DNA from: Chloroflexota bacterium
GTDB taxonomy: Bacteria > Chloroflexota > Dormibacteria > Dormibacterales > Dormibacteraceae
Length of the DNA: 64,000 bases
Direction of reading: 5' to 3'
Assembly (NCBI GenBank): GCA_005880695.1
Contig: VBGR01000035.1
Location: forward strand, 16,974-80,973
A program made the translations under genes and the position numbers. Below are positions 53,401-60,755 of the stretch, piece by piece. The notes beneath the pieces are model-generated. The model searched no databases. It worked only from the letters and a program-made list of their open reading frames with translations, and was not told where the DNA came from. The first letter of the stretch is position 1, and the number at the start of each line of letters is the position of its first letter.

Positions 53401-54200
53401 CCGTCAACCTGCCCACCGAGGCCACTGTCGAGGACATCGAGAACGTCTACATCGAGTCCTGGAAGCTCGGCCTCAAGTGCATCGCGATCTACCGCGACGG
53501 CTGCAAGCGCTCGCAGCCCCTCTCGACTTCACGCGACAAGGAGAAGGTGAAGGGCGGCGAGGCGGTTGCCGAGATCGTCGCGGGCCCGGTGCGGCGGCGT
53601 CTGCCGGACGAGCGCCGTTCCATCACCCACAAGTTCGACATGGGCGGCCACGAGGGCTACGTCACGGTCGGCCTCTACGAGGACGGTACCCCGGGCGAGA
53701 TCTTCATCACCATGGCCAAGGAGGGCTCCACCGTCTCCGGGCTGATGGACGCCTTCGCGACCCAGACCTCGCTCGCGCTTCAGTACGGCGTGCCGTTGGC
53801 ATCGATGGTCAACAAGTTCAGCCACATGCGCTTCGAGCCCTCCGGCTTCACGCGCAATCCCGAGATCCCCATGGCGAAATCGCTGGTGGACTATCTCTTC
53901 CGCTGGCTGGCCTCCAAGTTCCTGAGCCTCGAGGATCAGGCGGCAGTCGGGATCATCAAACGCGATGTCGAGCCGCCGCCGGCGCCGGCTCCCGCTTCTA
54001 ACGCGAGGCCGATTTCAGAGGCTTTGAAGGAGCCAGAGGAGATCAAGCTCGTCTTGAGGAACCCGGCCTCCTCTGACGCCAAGGTGACTTTTGTCCTCGA
54101 TCGGGATGCCCCGGCCTGCGCCGATTGCGGTGCCATCACGGTCCGCTCGGGCGCTTGCTACAAGTGCATGAACTGCGGGGCCAGCACAGGCTGCAGCTGA
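50466..54200 (+). CDS. nrdJ: Adenosylcobalamin-dependent (class II) ribonucleotide reductase with intein
   Basis: 1244-residue precursor; after splicing about 936 residues, normal for NrdJ. Reduces ribonucleotides to deoxyribonucleotides using a B12-generated thiyl radical, independent of oxygen. N-terminal FNSPVWFNLG, FKFGSGTGTNLSVLRS, SGGGTASGPVSFM and NATNPCAEF lead to the site APTG|TIGLMMDCDTTGIEPD, which is interrupted by an intein (residues 557-864). The C-terminal tail has the zinc-ribbon CADCG...CYKCMNCG carrying redox Cys. Start ATG 50466. Regulation: NrdR-like boxes and a clear promoter upstream, terminator downstream. Cobalt-chelatase-like genes in this window may serve its cofactor, but that is speculation. 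Confidence 0.95.
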   Translation: MAKNVADVAAESGRRSTNGSHRAKGLKFERYFTPPGSHAHDLVEWERRTAAIIGEGGKTVFEQKDVEVPRSWSQLAINVVAQKYFRGQQGTPERETSVRDMVDRVVGTLGAWGRQGGYYATEEDAHTWEEELRFLLVTQHASFNSPVWFNLGVPGRKPQAAACFINSVTDSMESILELAKTEGMLFKFGSGTGTNLSVLRSSREQLSGGGTASGPVSFMRGYDSFAGSIKSGGTTRRAAKMVILNADHPDVVDFISCKAEEERKAHSLIDAGYDAGFNIPGGAYDSVQFQNANHSVRATDEFMQAVLEDKDWVTRAVVDQRPMDTYKARWMMREISSAAWVCGDPGVQFDTTIQAWNCVPNTGRINATNPCAEFVFVDDTACNLLSLNLLKFQAEDGSFDVERYRKAIDVCFTGQEIIVSNASYPTPAIAKNSEALRPLGLGYANLGALLMSMGLAYDSDEGRRYAGAITAILTGEAYSQSARMAEVKGPFSEYAKNREPMLRVMKNHRQVAADLPADGEPGLLVEAARAVWDEAVALGEKHGYRNAQATVLAPTGCLVGDSLVMTDRGLVRLRNLGDTEGDKWQPLEANVQTDQGPRPATRFYVNGGEPVVTIETSRGYRIQGTVTHRIKVVDAAGRWTWRRLGDVRPDDQVPLMLGGMFGEPNAKALSLELAEQIGQTIGGSEGWPQVPDSVLSSNDPAVYDAFIRGVYKGCGEEAGGQVFFKTASESFSRDLQALLLALGFVSTRTFDETGGRWSVAMAATRELAAHYDQIPLSREMVDRLVPSNQRLREALMASISERGAVSRQAASVLLEKTGSLELKQVLSFFYDSVASAQLGAEQFTYDLSVPDNVTYVANGFVSHNTIGLMMDCDTTGIEPDLALVKYKKLVGGGLLKIVNNTVPAALRKLGYPEEKVVEIVDYIDQNETIEGAAHLEDEHLKVFDCAFKPLKGLRSIAPMGHVRMMAAVQPFISGSQSKTVNLPTEATVEDIENVYIESWKLGLKCIAIYRDGCKRSQPLSTSRDKEKVKGGEAVAEIVAGPVRRRLPDERRSITHKFDMGGHEGYVTVGLYEDGTPGEIFITMAKEGSTVSGLMDAFATQTSLALQYGVPLASMVNKFSHMRFEPSGFTRNPEIPMAKSLVDYLFRWLASKFLSLEDQAAVGIIKRDVEPPPAPAPASNARPISEALKEPEEIKLVLRNPASSDAKVTFVLDRDAPACADCGAITVRSGACYKCMNCGASTGCS
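52134..53057 (+). mobile_element. Intein inserted in NrdJ, homing endonuclease apparently decayed
   Basis: 308 residues, Cys557 to Asn864 of the precursor. Block A CLVGDSLVMTDRGLVRL begins with Cys1; block B GTVTHRIKV has the TxxH; block F YDLSVPDNVTYVANGFVSHN ends in His-Asn with Thr as the +1 extein residue. All splicing residues are thus present. The middle about 150 residues recall a LAGLIDADG nuclease: FIRGVYKGCGEE aligns with the second dodecapeptide but lacks the catalytic Asp (DADG replaced), and a first motif is not visible. The insertion interrupts a highly conserved active-site motif, a usual intein site in RNRs. Confidence 0.92.
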
Positions 54201-54224
54201 GCTAGAACCCTCCCCCCCAGCCCC

Positions 54225-54256
54225 GGAGCCGGTCCGCAAGGGCCGGCTCCTTTTTT
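54225..54256 (+). terminator. Intrinsic terminator after nrdJ
   Basis: Eleven-pair GC stem (54225-54235 with 54240-54250, one G-U), GCAA tetraloop, then six T at 54251-54256. Textbook rho-independent form. Confidence 0.88.
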
Positions 54257-54343
54257 ATGCCTCTTCTTGCCGGCGAATCATCCCGCCCGGTTCCCTACAG
54301 CAGCCGTTGAGGAATTGGGTATTTGATAAGGGGACACTCAGAG

Positions 54344-56026
54344 ATGGAGTCACAGACCCCGGTTCGGCTCCACGCCGCCCGCACCGAGCGCACAAGAATC
54401 CGGCGATTCTTCGCCGGTCTCTTGGTCGTGGTTGCGGTCCTGGACATCTTCGAGGCGATGTTCGCCCACCACCCGCTGCGAGATCGCGCCCTGGAGGGCC
54501 TGGTGCCGACAGGGGTGAGCCTCGGGGGCCGCACCGCGACTGTGGTGGCCGGCCTTGCCCTGCTGCTCCTGGCTCGCGGCATCGCCCGCGGCAAGCGCGT
54601 CGCCTGGCAGCTCACGGTGCTGGTCCTTGCCGCCTCCGCGCTGGTCCACCTGCTCAAGAACCTCGACTTCGAAGAGGCAGTGCTCGCGTTGTGGGTGCTC
54701 CTCGGCCTCTGGTGGCTCCGGGCCCACTTCCAGGCCAGCTCAGATCCCGCGGCGTTGCGGAGAGGCCTGGTCACGATCGGCGCCGCGATCGCGCTGGCGC
54801 TGGTCTACGTCTTCGCGGGCAGCTGGCTGCTCGTCCACAGCTTCGGCGGTTTCGAGCTGGCGCAGCCTCCGCCCGGCGCCAGGCTGACCTACCGCGCGCG
54901 CTGGTTCCTCGACTCGATCCCGATCGTCGCCGGCGCGCTCCTGCTGATCGGCCTGCTCCAGCTGCTGCGACCGGTTGCAGGCGCGAGCGCCTGGACCGAG
55001 GACCGCGAGCGCTCCCGGTCTGCGGTCCGCCGCTGGGGACACAACCCGGTCGCCTGGCTCTCGCTGCAGGACGGCATTCACCGGTTCTGGGCCGATTCCC
55101 AGGCCTACGTCGCCTACCGGGTCAGCCGCAGGGTGGCGGTCGCGTTGGGCGATCCGGTCGCGCCGCCGAGGCGAGTCAGCGCGGTGGCGGCGGCGTTCCA
55201 CGAGTTCTGCGACCGGCACGACTGGGTCAGCTCCTTCTACGAGGTGGAGCGGCCTGAGGTCTACCGGCGCCTTGGCTACAGGCTGGTCCCGATCGGCTCG
55301 GATGCCGTCGTCCTCCTGGCCACCTTCACCCTGGCCGGCCGCCAGAGCGCGCATCTGCGGCGCGCTCTGCACCGTTCCGAACGAGAAGGGGTGACCTTCA
55401 GCTTCCTGCCCGGGCCTCAGGCCTGGGATCTGGAGGCCGAGCAGCTCCGCAACGTCTCCGCGAGCTGGCTGCGGCGGGGCAGAGGTCCGGAGATGAGCTT
55501 CAGCGTGGGCACCTTGGAGACGCTACAGGAGCCGGAGGTGACTGTCGGGCTGGCGCACGGACAGGATGGCCGGCTGCTTGCTTTTGTGAGCTGGCTGCCC
55601 ATCCCGGGGCGAGATGGCTGGTGCCTCGACCTGATGCGCCGGCGCCCGGACGCCACCTGGGGCGTCATGGAGGCGTTGATTACGAAGTCGCTGGAGGAGG
55701 CGAAGCGGCGAGGTCTGGCCGAAGCCAGCCTCGGCCTGGCCCCTTTGGCACTGGAGGGCCTGGCCGGCTCCCGCCGCCTGGGCGCGCTCCGGCTGCTTTA
55801 CGGCCGCCTGGACCGCTTCCGGGGCAGCCGCTCACTGCGTGCGTTCAAGGCGAAGTTCAGTCCCCGCTGGGAGCCGCGCTATCTGGCGGTGCCGGACGCG
55901 GCTCTCCTGCCCGAGGTCCTGGCTGCGCTCCTGGGCGTCCATCTGCCCCGTCCTTTGCGGCTGCTCACGGGATTCAGGACGCCACGGCGGGCGGGCCCAG
56001 CCGAAAGGCGCGTCCCCGCGGCCTGA
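54344..56026 (+). CDS. MprF-like membrane protein with DUF2156 acyltransferase domain
   Basis: 560 residues from ATG 54344 (AAGGGGA upstream); an in-frame TTG at 54323 adds seven residues. Residues 20 to about 225 contain some six membrane helices. The C-terminal half is the DUF2156/LPG-synthase GNAT-like domain: WADSQAYVAYRVSRRVAVALGDPVAP, FYEVERPEVYRRLGYRLVPIGSDAVV and a late CLDLMRRRPDATWGVMEALITKSLEEAK. MprF proteins transfer Lys or Ala from tRNA to phosphatidylglycerol, lowering surface charge; the shorter membrane part here means flippase function is doubtful. Substrate not determinable. Confidence 0.8.
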   Translation: MESQTPVRLHAARTERTRIRRFFAGLLVVVAVLDIFEAMFAHHPLRDRALEGLVPTGVSLGGRTATVVAGLALLLLARGIARGKRVAWQLTVLVLAASALVHLLKNLDFEEAVLALWVLLGLWWLRAHFQASSDPAALRRGLVTIGAAIALALVYVFAGSWLLVHSFGGFELAQPPPGARLTYRARWFLDSIPIVAGALLLIGLLQLLRPVAGASAWTEDRERSRSAVRRWGHNPVAWLSLQDGIHRFWADSQAYVAYRVSRRVAVALGDPVAPPRRVSAVAAAFHEFCDRHDWVSSFYEVERPEVYRRLGYRLVPIGSDAVVLLATFTLAGRQSAHLRRALHRSEREGVTFSFLPGPQAWDLEAEQLRNVSASWLRRGRGPEMSFSVGTLETLQEPEVTVGLAHGQDGRLLAFVSWLPIPGRDGWCLDLMRRRPDATWGVMEALITKSLEEAKRRGLAEASLGLAPLALEGLAGSRRLGALRLLYGRLDRFRGSRSLRAFKAKFSPRWEPRYLAVPDAALLPEVLAALLGVHLPRPLRLLTGFRTPRRAGPAERRVPAA

Positions 56027-56087
56027 GCCGGTCCGGGCCTGAAGACCAGGTCACGATTCGCTCGGAATACAGGTCCAGGGTCAGAGA

Positions 56088-56109
56088 ATTACTCCAGATA
56101 GGGAGTGAT
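56088..56109. promoter_or_regulatory. Palindrome upstream of doxX, possible operator
   Basis: ATTACTCC-N6-GGAGTGAT, eight pairs with one G-T type, 27 bases before the doxX ATG. Size and symmetry fit a winged-helix dimer site (HxlR/MarR type). No regulator gene is adjacent. Confidence 0.3.
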
Positions 56110-56135
56110 TTCTCGCTGGAGGTTTTCAAAGCAGA

Positions 56136-56645
56136 ATGGACACCGCAATCCTCGTCCTAAGGCTAGTGGTCGGCCTTTATCTCATCGGCCACGGCACCCA
56201 GAAGCTCTTTGGCTGGTTCGGCGGACCTGGGCTCGACGGCACGACCGGCTGGCTCGAGTCGATGCGCTTCCGCCCCGCCCGTATCTGGGCGGTCAACGCG
56301 GGCCTCGCCGAGGCCGGCGGTGGCCTCCTTCTAGCCCTTGGGTTCCTCAATCCGATCGGGTCGCTGATGGTCGCGTCGGCCATGCTGACCGCGATTTTCG
56401 CCGTGCACCTGCGTAAAGGCTGGTTCTCGACGACGGGCGGACCGGAGCTGCCCCTAACCAACCTCGCGGTGGTCGCCGCGGTGGCGCTCGCGGGTCCCGG
56501 ACGCTACTCCCTCGACACCCTGCTCGGGCTGCACATTCCGGCGCCCATCGGCATCGCCCTGGCGGTGCTCACCGTGATCGGGGTCGCGTTCGCCTTCGCG
56601 AGCCGCAAACCGGCGGCAGCGACAGCAAGGGCCGAGGTCGCCTGA
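56136..56645 (+). CDS. DoxX-family membrane protein
   Basis: 169 residues with four membrane helices. LRLVVGLYLIGHGTQKLFGWFGGPG is the DoxX signature, followed by ARIWAVNAGLAEAGGGLLLALGF. DoxX proteins are linked to redox or oxidative stress complexes; the role here is unknown. The gene stands alone between the MprF-like gene and the convergent diguanylate cyclase. Confidence 0.88.
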   Translation: MDTAILVLRLVVGLYLIGHGTQKLFGWFGGPGLDGTTGWLESMRFRPARIWAVNAGLAEAGGGLLLALGFLNPIGSLMVASAMLTAIFAVHLRKGWFSTTGGPELPLTNLAVVAAVALAGPGRYSLDTLLGLHIPAPIGIALAVLTVIGVAFAFASRKPAAATARAEVA

Positions 56646-56688
56646 GCGATTTGGGACCGCGGCAGGCCCATCGAGAGCGTAGCCGAGG

Positions 56689-57909
56689 CTAGAGGGTGAC
56701 GGACTCGCGCGGTCCCTCGCGCCAGGCCACCCTCTCGCCCGCTGCACGCCTCGCCTGCCGGCGGTCGTAGAGCTGCGCGTCGGCGCGTCCCAGGAGGCTG
56801 ACCGGGTCGTCACCTTCCCGGTATTCGGCGGCGCCGTAGCTGAAGAAGCGGCCCTTTCGCGACGCGATCGCGAGGCAGTCCTCGAAGGCTTTGATGGCGT
56901 CGTCCAGCTTCGAACCCGAGAGCAGGCAGACGAACTCGTCGCCGCCGTACCGGAAGATGACGTCCTCCCCCCGGAGGCGGTCCTTGAGAGATGTGGCCAC
57001 GTCCCGCAGCAGCGCATCGCCCGCGGCGTGGCCTTCGGTGTCGTTCAGGTGCTTCAGCCCGTCGACGTCGATGAAGGCGGCGACCATCGGCTCCTTCTGG
57101 CGCTTGGCACGGGCGATCTTGCGCTCCGTCACGGCGATGCCGCTGGCCCGCCGCATCACACCCGTCAGCTCGTCGAAGGCGATCTCATCCCTGATCTTCA
57201 AAAGCGCGGCGGCCGACATACCCGCGAGCTCTCGGGGCGGGACGCCGAGATCCGCCGCGACGGTCAAGCGCAGGGCTGAGCCGGCAACCTGACGAGCGGT
57301 CACCACGGTCCGGGCCAGAGCCAGCAGCCAGATCCCGGCCAGCAGGGGCAGGAACATCAGCGCGAGCGCGATGACCGTGCCCACCGGGCCGGGCGGCAGC
57401 GAGATCCAGGGATTGATCACCGCGGCCGGATTATGGCTGGCCACCTTGGCCTGGGTGCTTGGGTCGGGGCCCCTCGGCGGAACCGCCTTCTGCGGATCGC
57501 CCGGTCCGGATGCCGTCACGGTGCCAACGCCTGGGCCTGGACTGGGCGACGGCGGGGCCAGAACTCCCGGAAGTGAAGGCGTCGGCACTGGCAGCGTGGG
57601 CGTCGGGATCGGCAACGTAGGCGTCGGGATCGGCAGAGTAGGAGTCGGCACCGGCAGCGAGGGGGTCGGAATTGGAAGCGGCGGAGGCGATGGCACAGGC
57701 GGCGGCGGCACGGGCAAGCTTGGCGTCGGGAGCGGCAGCGGCGGCAAGCTCGGCGTCGGGAGCGGCGGCAGGGTCGGGGTCGGCAGCGACGGAGGCGGCA
57801 GCGAAGGCGTGGGCAGGGGCAGCCCGAGTGCTCCGGCCGGGGCTGCGCCACCCGCCAGCAGGCAGGCGGCCACAACCCCCACGCCTGCCAGGATCAATCT
57901 CGGTCGCAT
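56689..57909 (-). CDS. GGDEF diguanylate cyclase with Pro-rich extracellular region
   Basis: 406 residues: signal peptide (about 1-27), a repetitive Pro/Thr/Ser/Leu segment to about residue 125, a second membrane helix near 170-195 (VGTVIALALMFLPLLAGIWLLALA), then a cytoplasmic GGDEF domain. DELTGVMRR opens the catalytic domain and YGGDEF is at 321-326, so c-di-GMP synthesis is likely active. The upstream RxxD inhibitory site is not evident. The Pro-rich part could span or sense the cell wall. A candidate promoter lies at 57966-57995. Confidence 0.88.
   Translation of the reverse strand: MRPRLILAGVGVVAACLLAGGAAPAGALGLPLPTPSLPPPSLPTPTLPPLPTPSLPPLPLPTPSLPVPPPPVPSPPPLPIPTPSLPVPTPTLPIPTPTLPIPTPTLPVPTPSLPGVLAPPSPSPGPGVGTVTASGPGDPQKAVPPRGPDPSTQAKVASHNPAAVINPWISLPPGPVGTVIALALMFLPLLAGIWLLALARTVVTARQVAGSALRLTVAADLGVPPRELAGMSAAALLKIRDEIAFDELTGVMRRASGIAVTERKIARAKRQKEPMVAAFIDVDGLKHLNDTEGHAAGDALLRDVATSLKDRLRGEDVIFRYGGDEFVCLLSGSKLDDAIKAFEDCLAIASRKGRFFSYGAAEYREGDDPVSLLGRADAQLYDRRQARRAAGERVAWREGPRESVTL
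57541..57836 (-). repeat. Low-complexity repeats encoding a P-T/S-L-P stalk
   Basis: Short tandem units, mostly 12-21 bases, encode repeated LPxPTPSLP-like blocks in the extracellular part of the GGDEF protein. Such DNA expands and contracts by slippage, so stalk length may vary among strains. Confidence 0.7.
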
Positions 57910-57965
57910 GGTGTTTTGCTGTTCAGCGCCGGGCTCACCAAACTTTCAGCCGCGGCGGAGCCGTT

Positions 57966-57995
57966 TCTTTACAGTCACAACGCCGCAGACGTCAA
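57966..57995 (-). promoter_or_regulatory. Candidate promoter of the diguanylate cyclase gene
   Basis: On the minus strand TTGACG (57995-57990), 18-base spacer, TAAAGA (57971-57966), about 57 bases before the ATG at 57909. Confidence 0.5.
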
Positions 57996-58047
57996 GTTCT
58001 TGTCGATTGACGTATTCGGCGCGGGCCGGCGCCCCGTAACGCTATGG

Positions 58048-58980
58048 CTAGCGCTTTTTCGCCCGTGACCTCTCAGCCGGCGCTGCGCGCGCATCACGCT
58101 TGCGCGCCCGAGCGGTAGCGAGACTCCGTTCCAGCGCCGCCATCAGGTCCTCGAGGCCAGTCGCGAGAGGCGGCCCCTCCTCCTCGGGCGCCAGCCGCGC
58201 CGAGCCAGCGCGGCTCTCGATCAGCTCCAGCACGCGCTCGCGGTACTCGTCGCGGTAGCGCTCGGGCTGGAATGGCTCGGTCATGGCCTTCAGCAGGCGC
58301 TGCGCCGCGTCCAGCTCACGGGCCGGTGGCACCTCCGCCTGCCGCTGCGCCGAATACGGCAGCTCCAACACCTCGTCGGCGAAGTGCATGGTCGTCAGCA
58401 GGAGCACGCCTCGGTAGGGCCGCAGGACCGCAAGATGTCGCCGGCGTCGGAGCACGACCCAGCTGGCGGCCAGCTTGCGCGTCTTGGCCATCGCCAGCAC
58501 CAGCAGCTCGAACGCGCGCTCGAGCCCGGGCTGTGGCACAGCGTAGTAGCTCGCGTCGAAGTAGATGGGGTCGACCTCAGAGACATCGACGAACTGCTCG
58601 ATCTCGATGCTGCGGCGCCGCTCGGGCTCCATCGCCTCCAGCTCCTCGCGCGTCACCTCAACGTAGCGGTTGGGCTCGATCTCGAAGCCCTTGACGACGT
58701 CCGCGAAAGCAACCTCGCTGCGTGTCATCGGTTCCGGCCCAGGCAGGTGCAGGACCTTTGGCTCAGCGCTGGCGGGCGCCGGCGCCGACCTCTCCGCCGG
58801 CTCTGTCGCAGCCACTCGAGGCGGACCGGCGTTCGTTACACGCTGGTGATGGACGCGAGCGCCCGTAAACCTGTCCAGCTCGTGGAAGCGGACTCCCTTC
58901 TTGCGCGTCGCCGGGTAGAGCCGGACGGGAATGTTGACGAGTCCGAAGCTGATCGTGCCGGTCCAGAGCGCTCTTGGCAT
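58048..58980 (-). CDS. ku: Ku protein, non-homologous end joining
   Basis: 310 residues. Homodimeric ring that binds broken DNA ends and recruits LigD. N-terminal RALWTGTISFGLVNIPVRLYPAT is the bacterial Ku hallmark; VTREELEAMEPERRRSIEIEQFVD and FDASYYAVPQPG follow. The C-terminal tail is Lys/Arg-rich (ARKRDARAAPAERSRAKKR), typical of DNA-threading tails. A Pro/Ala insertion sits at about 50-75. No ligD is in the window. Upstream gene on the same strand is the dienelactone hydrolase, 14 bases away. Confidence 0.93.
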   Translation of the reverse strand: MPRALWTGTISFGLVNIPVRLYPATRKKGVRFHELDRFTGARVHHQRVTNAGPPRVAATEPAERSAPAPASAEPKVLHLPGPEPMTRSEVAFADVVKGFEIEPNRYVEVTREELEAMEPERRRSIEIEQFVDVSEVDPIYFDASYYAVPQPGLERAFELLVLAMAKTRKLAASWVVLRRRRHLAVLRPYRGVLLLTTMHFADEVLELPYSAQRQAEVPPARELDAAQRLLKAMTEPFQPERYRDEYRERVLELIESRAGSARLAPEEEGPPLATGLEDLMAALERSLATARARKRDARAAPAERSRAKKR

Positions 58981-58994
58981 CGGTGTCGGAAACC

Positions 58995-59771
58995 TTACGG
59001 CGGATTCTGGCCGGCGCGGTGGCGGAGGAAATCCACCGCCCGCGTCCAGGCGTCGCAGGCCGCTTCGTAGGCCTCGCTCTGCGGGTCGAGCTTGGAAGCG
59101 GCCATGAATCCATGGCCGAGGCCCGGGTAGATCTTGTGCTCGAAGTCGACGTCCCGCGCCTTGAGGGCGGCGGCTAGCTTCTCGACGTTGTCCATCCCGG
59201 CACCCTGGTCCTGGTCGCCCCAGAACCCCAGGATCGGGCCGTTTATCTCGTCGACGATATCCAGGGGCCGGGGAGCGTTTTTACCGGCCGGGCTCGCGGT
59301 GCCGGGAAAGCCGTAGAAGCAAACCGTGGCCAGGTCGTCGCGCTCGGCGGCGAGATCGAGGACGAGCGTGCCTCCCATGCAGAACCCGATGGTGCCCGCG
59401 GTGCCGGCCGACCCGGGCTCCAATTGGACCCAGTCGATCGCCAGGTAGAGGTCGCGGAGAGCCTGCTGTTCGTCTAGCCTGGCCCGCCGCGCGAAGGCGG
59501 CCTCCCGGTTCGGCTCGGGAAGGGGGCCGGCGCGCCAGAAGTAGTCGGGCAGCAGCGCGACGAAGCCGGCGAGGGCGAGCCTGCCCGCGAGGTCCTCATA
59601 GAAAGGACTCGGGCCCATGATGTCCGAGACCACGAGCACCGCTGCTCCGGAGTTGATCTGGGGACGGCAGAGCAGCCCCGGCATCGATTCGTTGTTGGTG
59701 AGCGGGATCGAGACCTGCTGGCGCTCCACGTCAGGCGGGGTGGAACCCTCAGGCACCTCCGGATGGCACAT
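58995..59771 (-). CDS. Dienelactone hydrolase-family protein
   Basis: 258 residues from ATG 59771. Alpha/beta hydrolase with Cys131 nucleophile in GFCMGG, Asp186 in WGDQDQG and His220 in GLGHGF, the dienelactone hydrolase triad. LVVSDIMGPSPFYEDLAGRLALAGF and LPDYFWRAG are family blocks. A longer open frame upstream is antisense to the next gene. The physiological substrate is unknown; many such proteins are general carboxymethylenebutenolidase-like esterases. Divergent from the 2-hydroxyacid dehydrogenase with 22 bases between starts. Confidence 0.88.
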   Translation of the reverse strand: MCHPEVPEGSTPPDVERQQVSIPLTNNESMPGLLCRPQINSGAAVLVVSDIMGPSPFYEDLAGRLALAGFVALLPDYFWRAGPLPEPNREAAFARRARLDEQQALRDLYLAIDWVQLEPGSAGTAGTIGFCMGGTLVLDLAAERDDLATVCFYGFPGTASPAGKNAPRPLDIVDEINGPILGFWGDQDQGAGMDNVEKLAAALKARDVDFEHKIYPGLGHGFMAASKLDPQSEAYEAACDAWTRAVDFLRHRAGQNPP

Positions 59772-59793
59772 CGCATCTATTCTGGGGCAGACC

Positions 59794-60729
59794 TTGAAGC
59801 TGGCCCTGCCCGAGCGGTTTCGAGCCGAAATGGAGCCGCGGCTGCCGCCCGAGGTCGAGGTCGCCTGGTACGCCGACGCCAAATCCGCGCCCGCCGTCGT
59901 TCGCGGCGCCGACGTCCTCTGGCTGAACATGTGGGAGCGAGCGCAGATCCAGGCCGCCCTCGAGGCCGGCGACAGCCTGCGTTGGGTCTCGATGCACGGC
60001 GCCGGTGTGGAGAGCCTCCCGCTCGACCTCCTGCGCGAGCGGGGCCTGACACTCACCAACGGCGCCGGTCTCCACGCCATCCCGATCGCGGAGTACGCGC
60101 TGCTGGGCATGCTGGCGCTGGCCAAAGGCTTTCCGGCGCTGGTCCGGGCGCAGGACCGCAAGGAGTGGCTGGACGCGCCGCCTGCCTTTGGCGAGCTGCA
60201 GGGGACGAAGGCGCTGATCGTCGGCTACGGCGGTATCGGCAGCGCGATTGGCGAGCGCCTGAGAGCCTTTGGAGTCGAGGTGGTCGGCGCCCGGCGCCAC
60301 CCGGCAGCCGTCGGCGAGATCGGCGCTGGGGCCTGGCGAGACCGGCTGGGTGAGTTCGACTGGGTCATCCTTGCGAGTCCCCTCACGGAGTCGACCCGCG
60401 CCCAGATCGGAGCGGCCGAGCTGTCCGCGATGAAGCCCACCGCGGTGCTCGTCAACGTCGCGCGAGGCGGCCTCATCGACGAGACGGCGCTTGCCGGCGC
60501 GTTGCGAGAGGGCAGCATCGCCGGCGCCTACCTGGACGTGACAAGCGAGGAGCCTTTGCCGAGCGAGAGCCCGCTCTGGACATTGCCCAATCTGGTCTTG
60601 ACGCCGCACAGCTCCTGGGCGTCGCAGCGGGTTATGGCTCGCGCAGCCGACCTTTTCCTGGACAACCTGGACCGGTTCCGAGCCGGGCGTCCGCTGCGCA
60701 ACGTCGTCGATCTGCAGGAGGGTTATTAA
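59794..60729 (+). CDS. D-2-hydroxyacid dehydrogenase
   Basis: 311 residues from TTG 59794; no ATG or GTG suits the frame start, and upstream frame is antisense to the hydrolase. NAD-binding GYGGIG at 144-149, catalytic Arg224 in NVARGGLIDE, Glu253 and His272 in LTPHSSW form the triad of the D-isomer-specific family. The catalytic domain is ordinary. Substrate (phosphoglycerate, glyoxylate or other) cannot be assigned. abc-F follows after 26 bases. Confidence 0.85.
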   Translation: MKLALPERFRAEMEPRLPPEVEVAWYADAKSAPAVVRGADVLWLNMWERAQIQAALEAGDSLRWVSMHGAGVESLPLDLLRERGLTLTNGAGLHAIPIAEYALLGMLALAKGFPALVRAQDRKEWLDAPPAFGELQGTKALIVGYGGIGSAIGERLRAFGVEVVGARRHPAAVGEIGAGAWRDRLGEFDWVILASPLTESTRAQIGAAELSAMKPTAVLVNVARGGLIDETALAGALREGSIAGAYLDVTSEEPLPSESPLWTLPNLVLTPHSSWASQRVMARAADLFLDNLDRFRAGRPLRNVVDLQEGY

Positions 60730-60755
60730 GCAGCCTCGCGGGCACAATTACCCGG

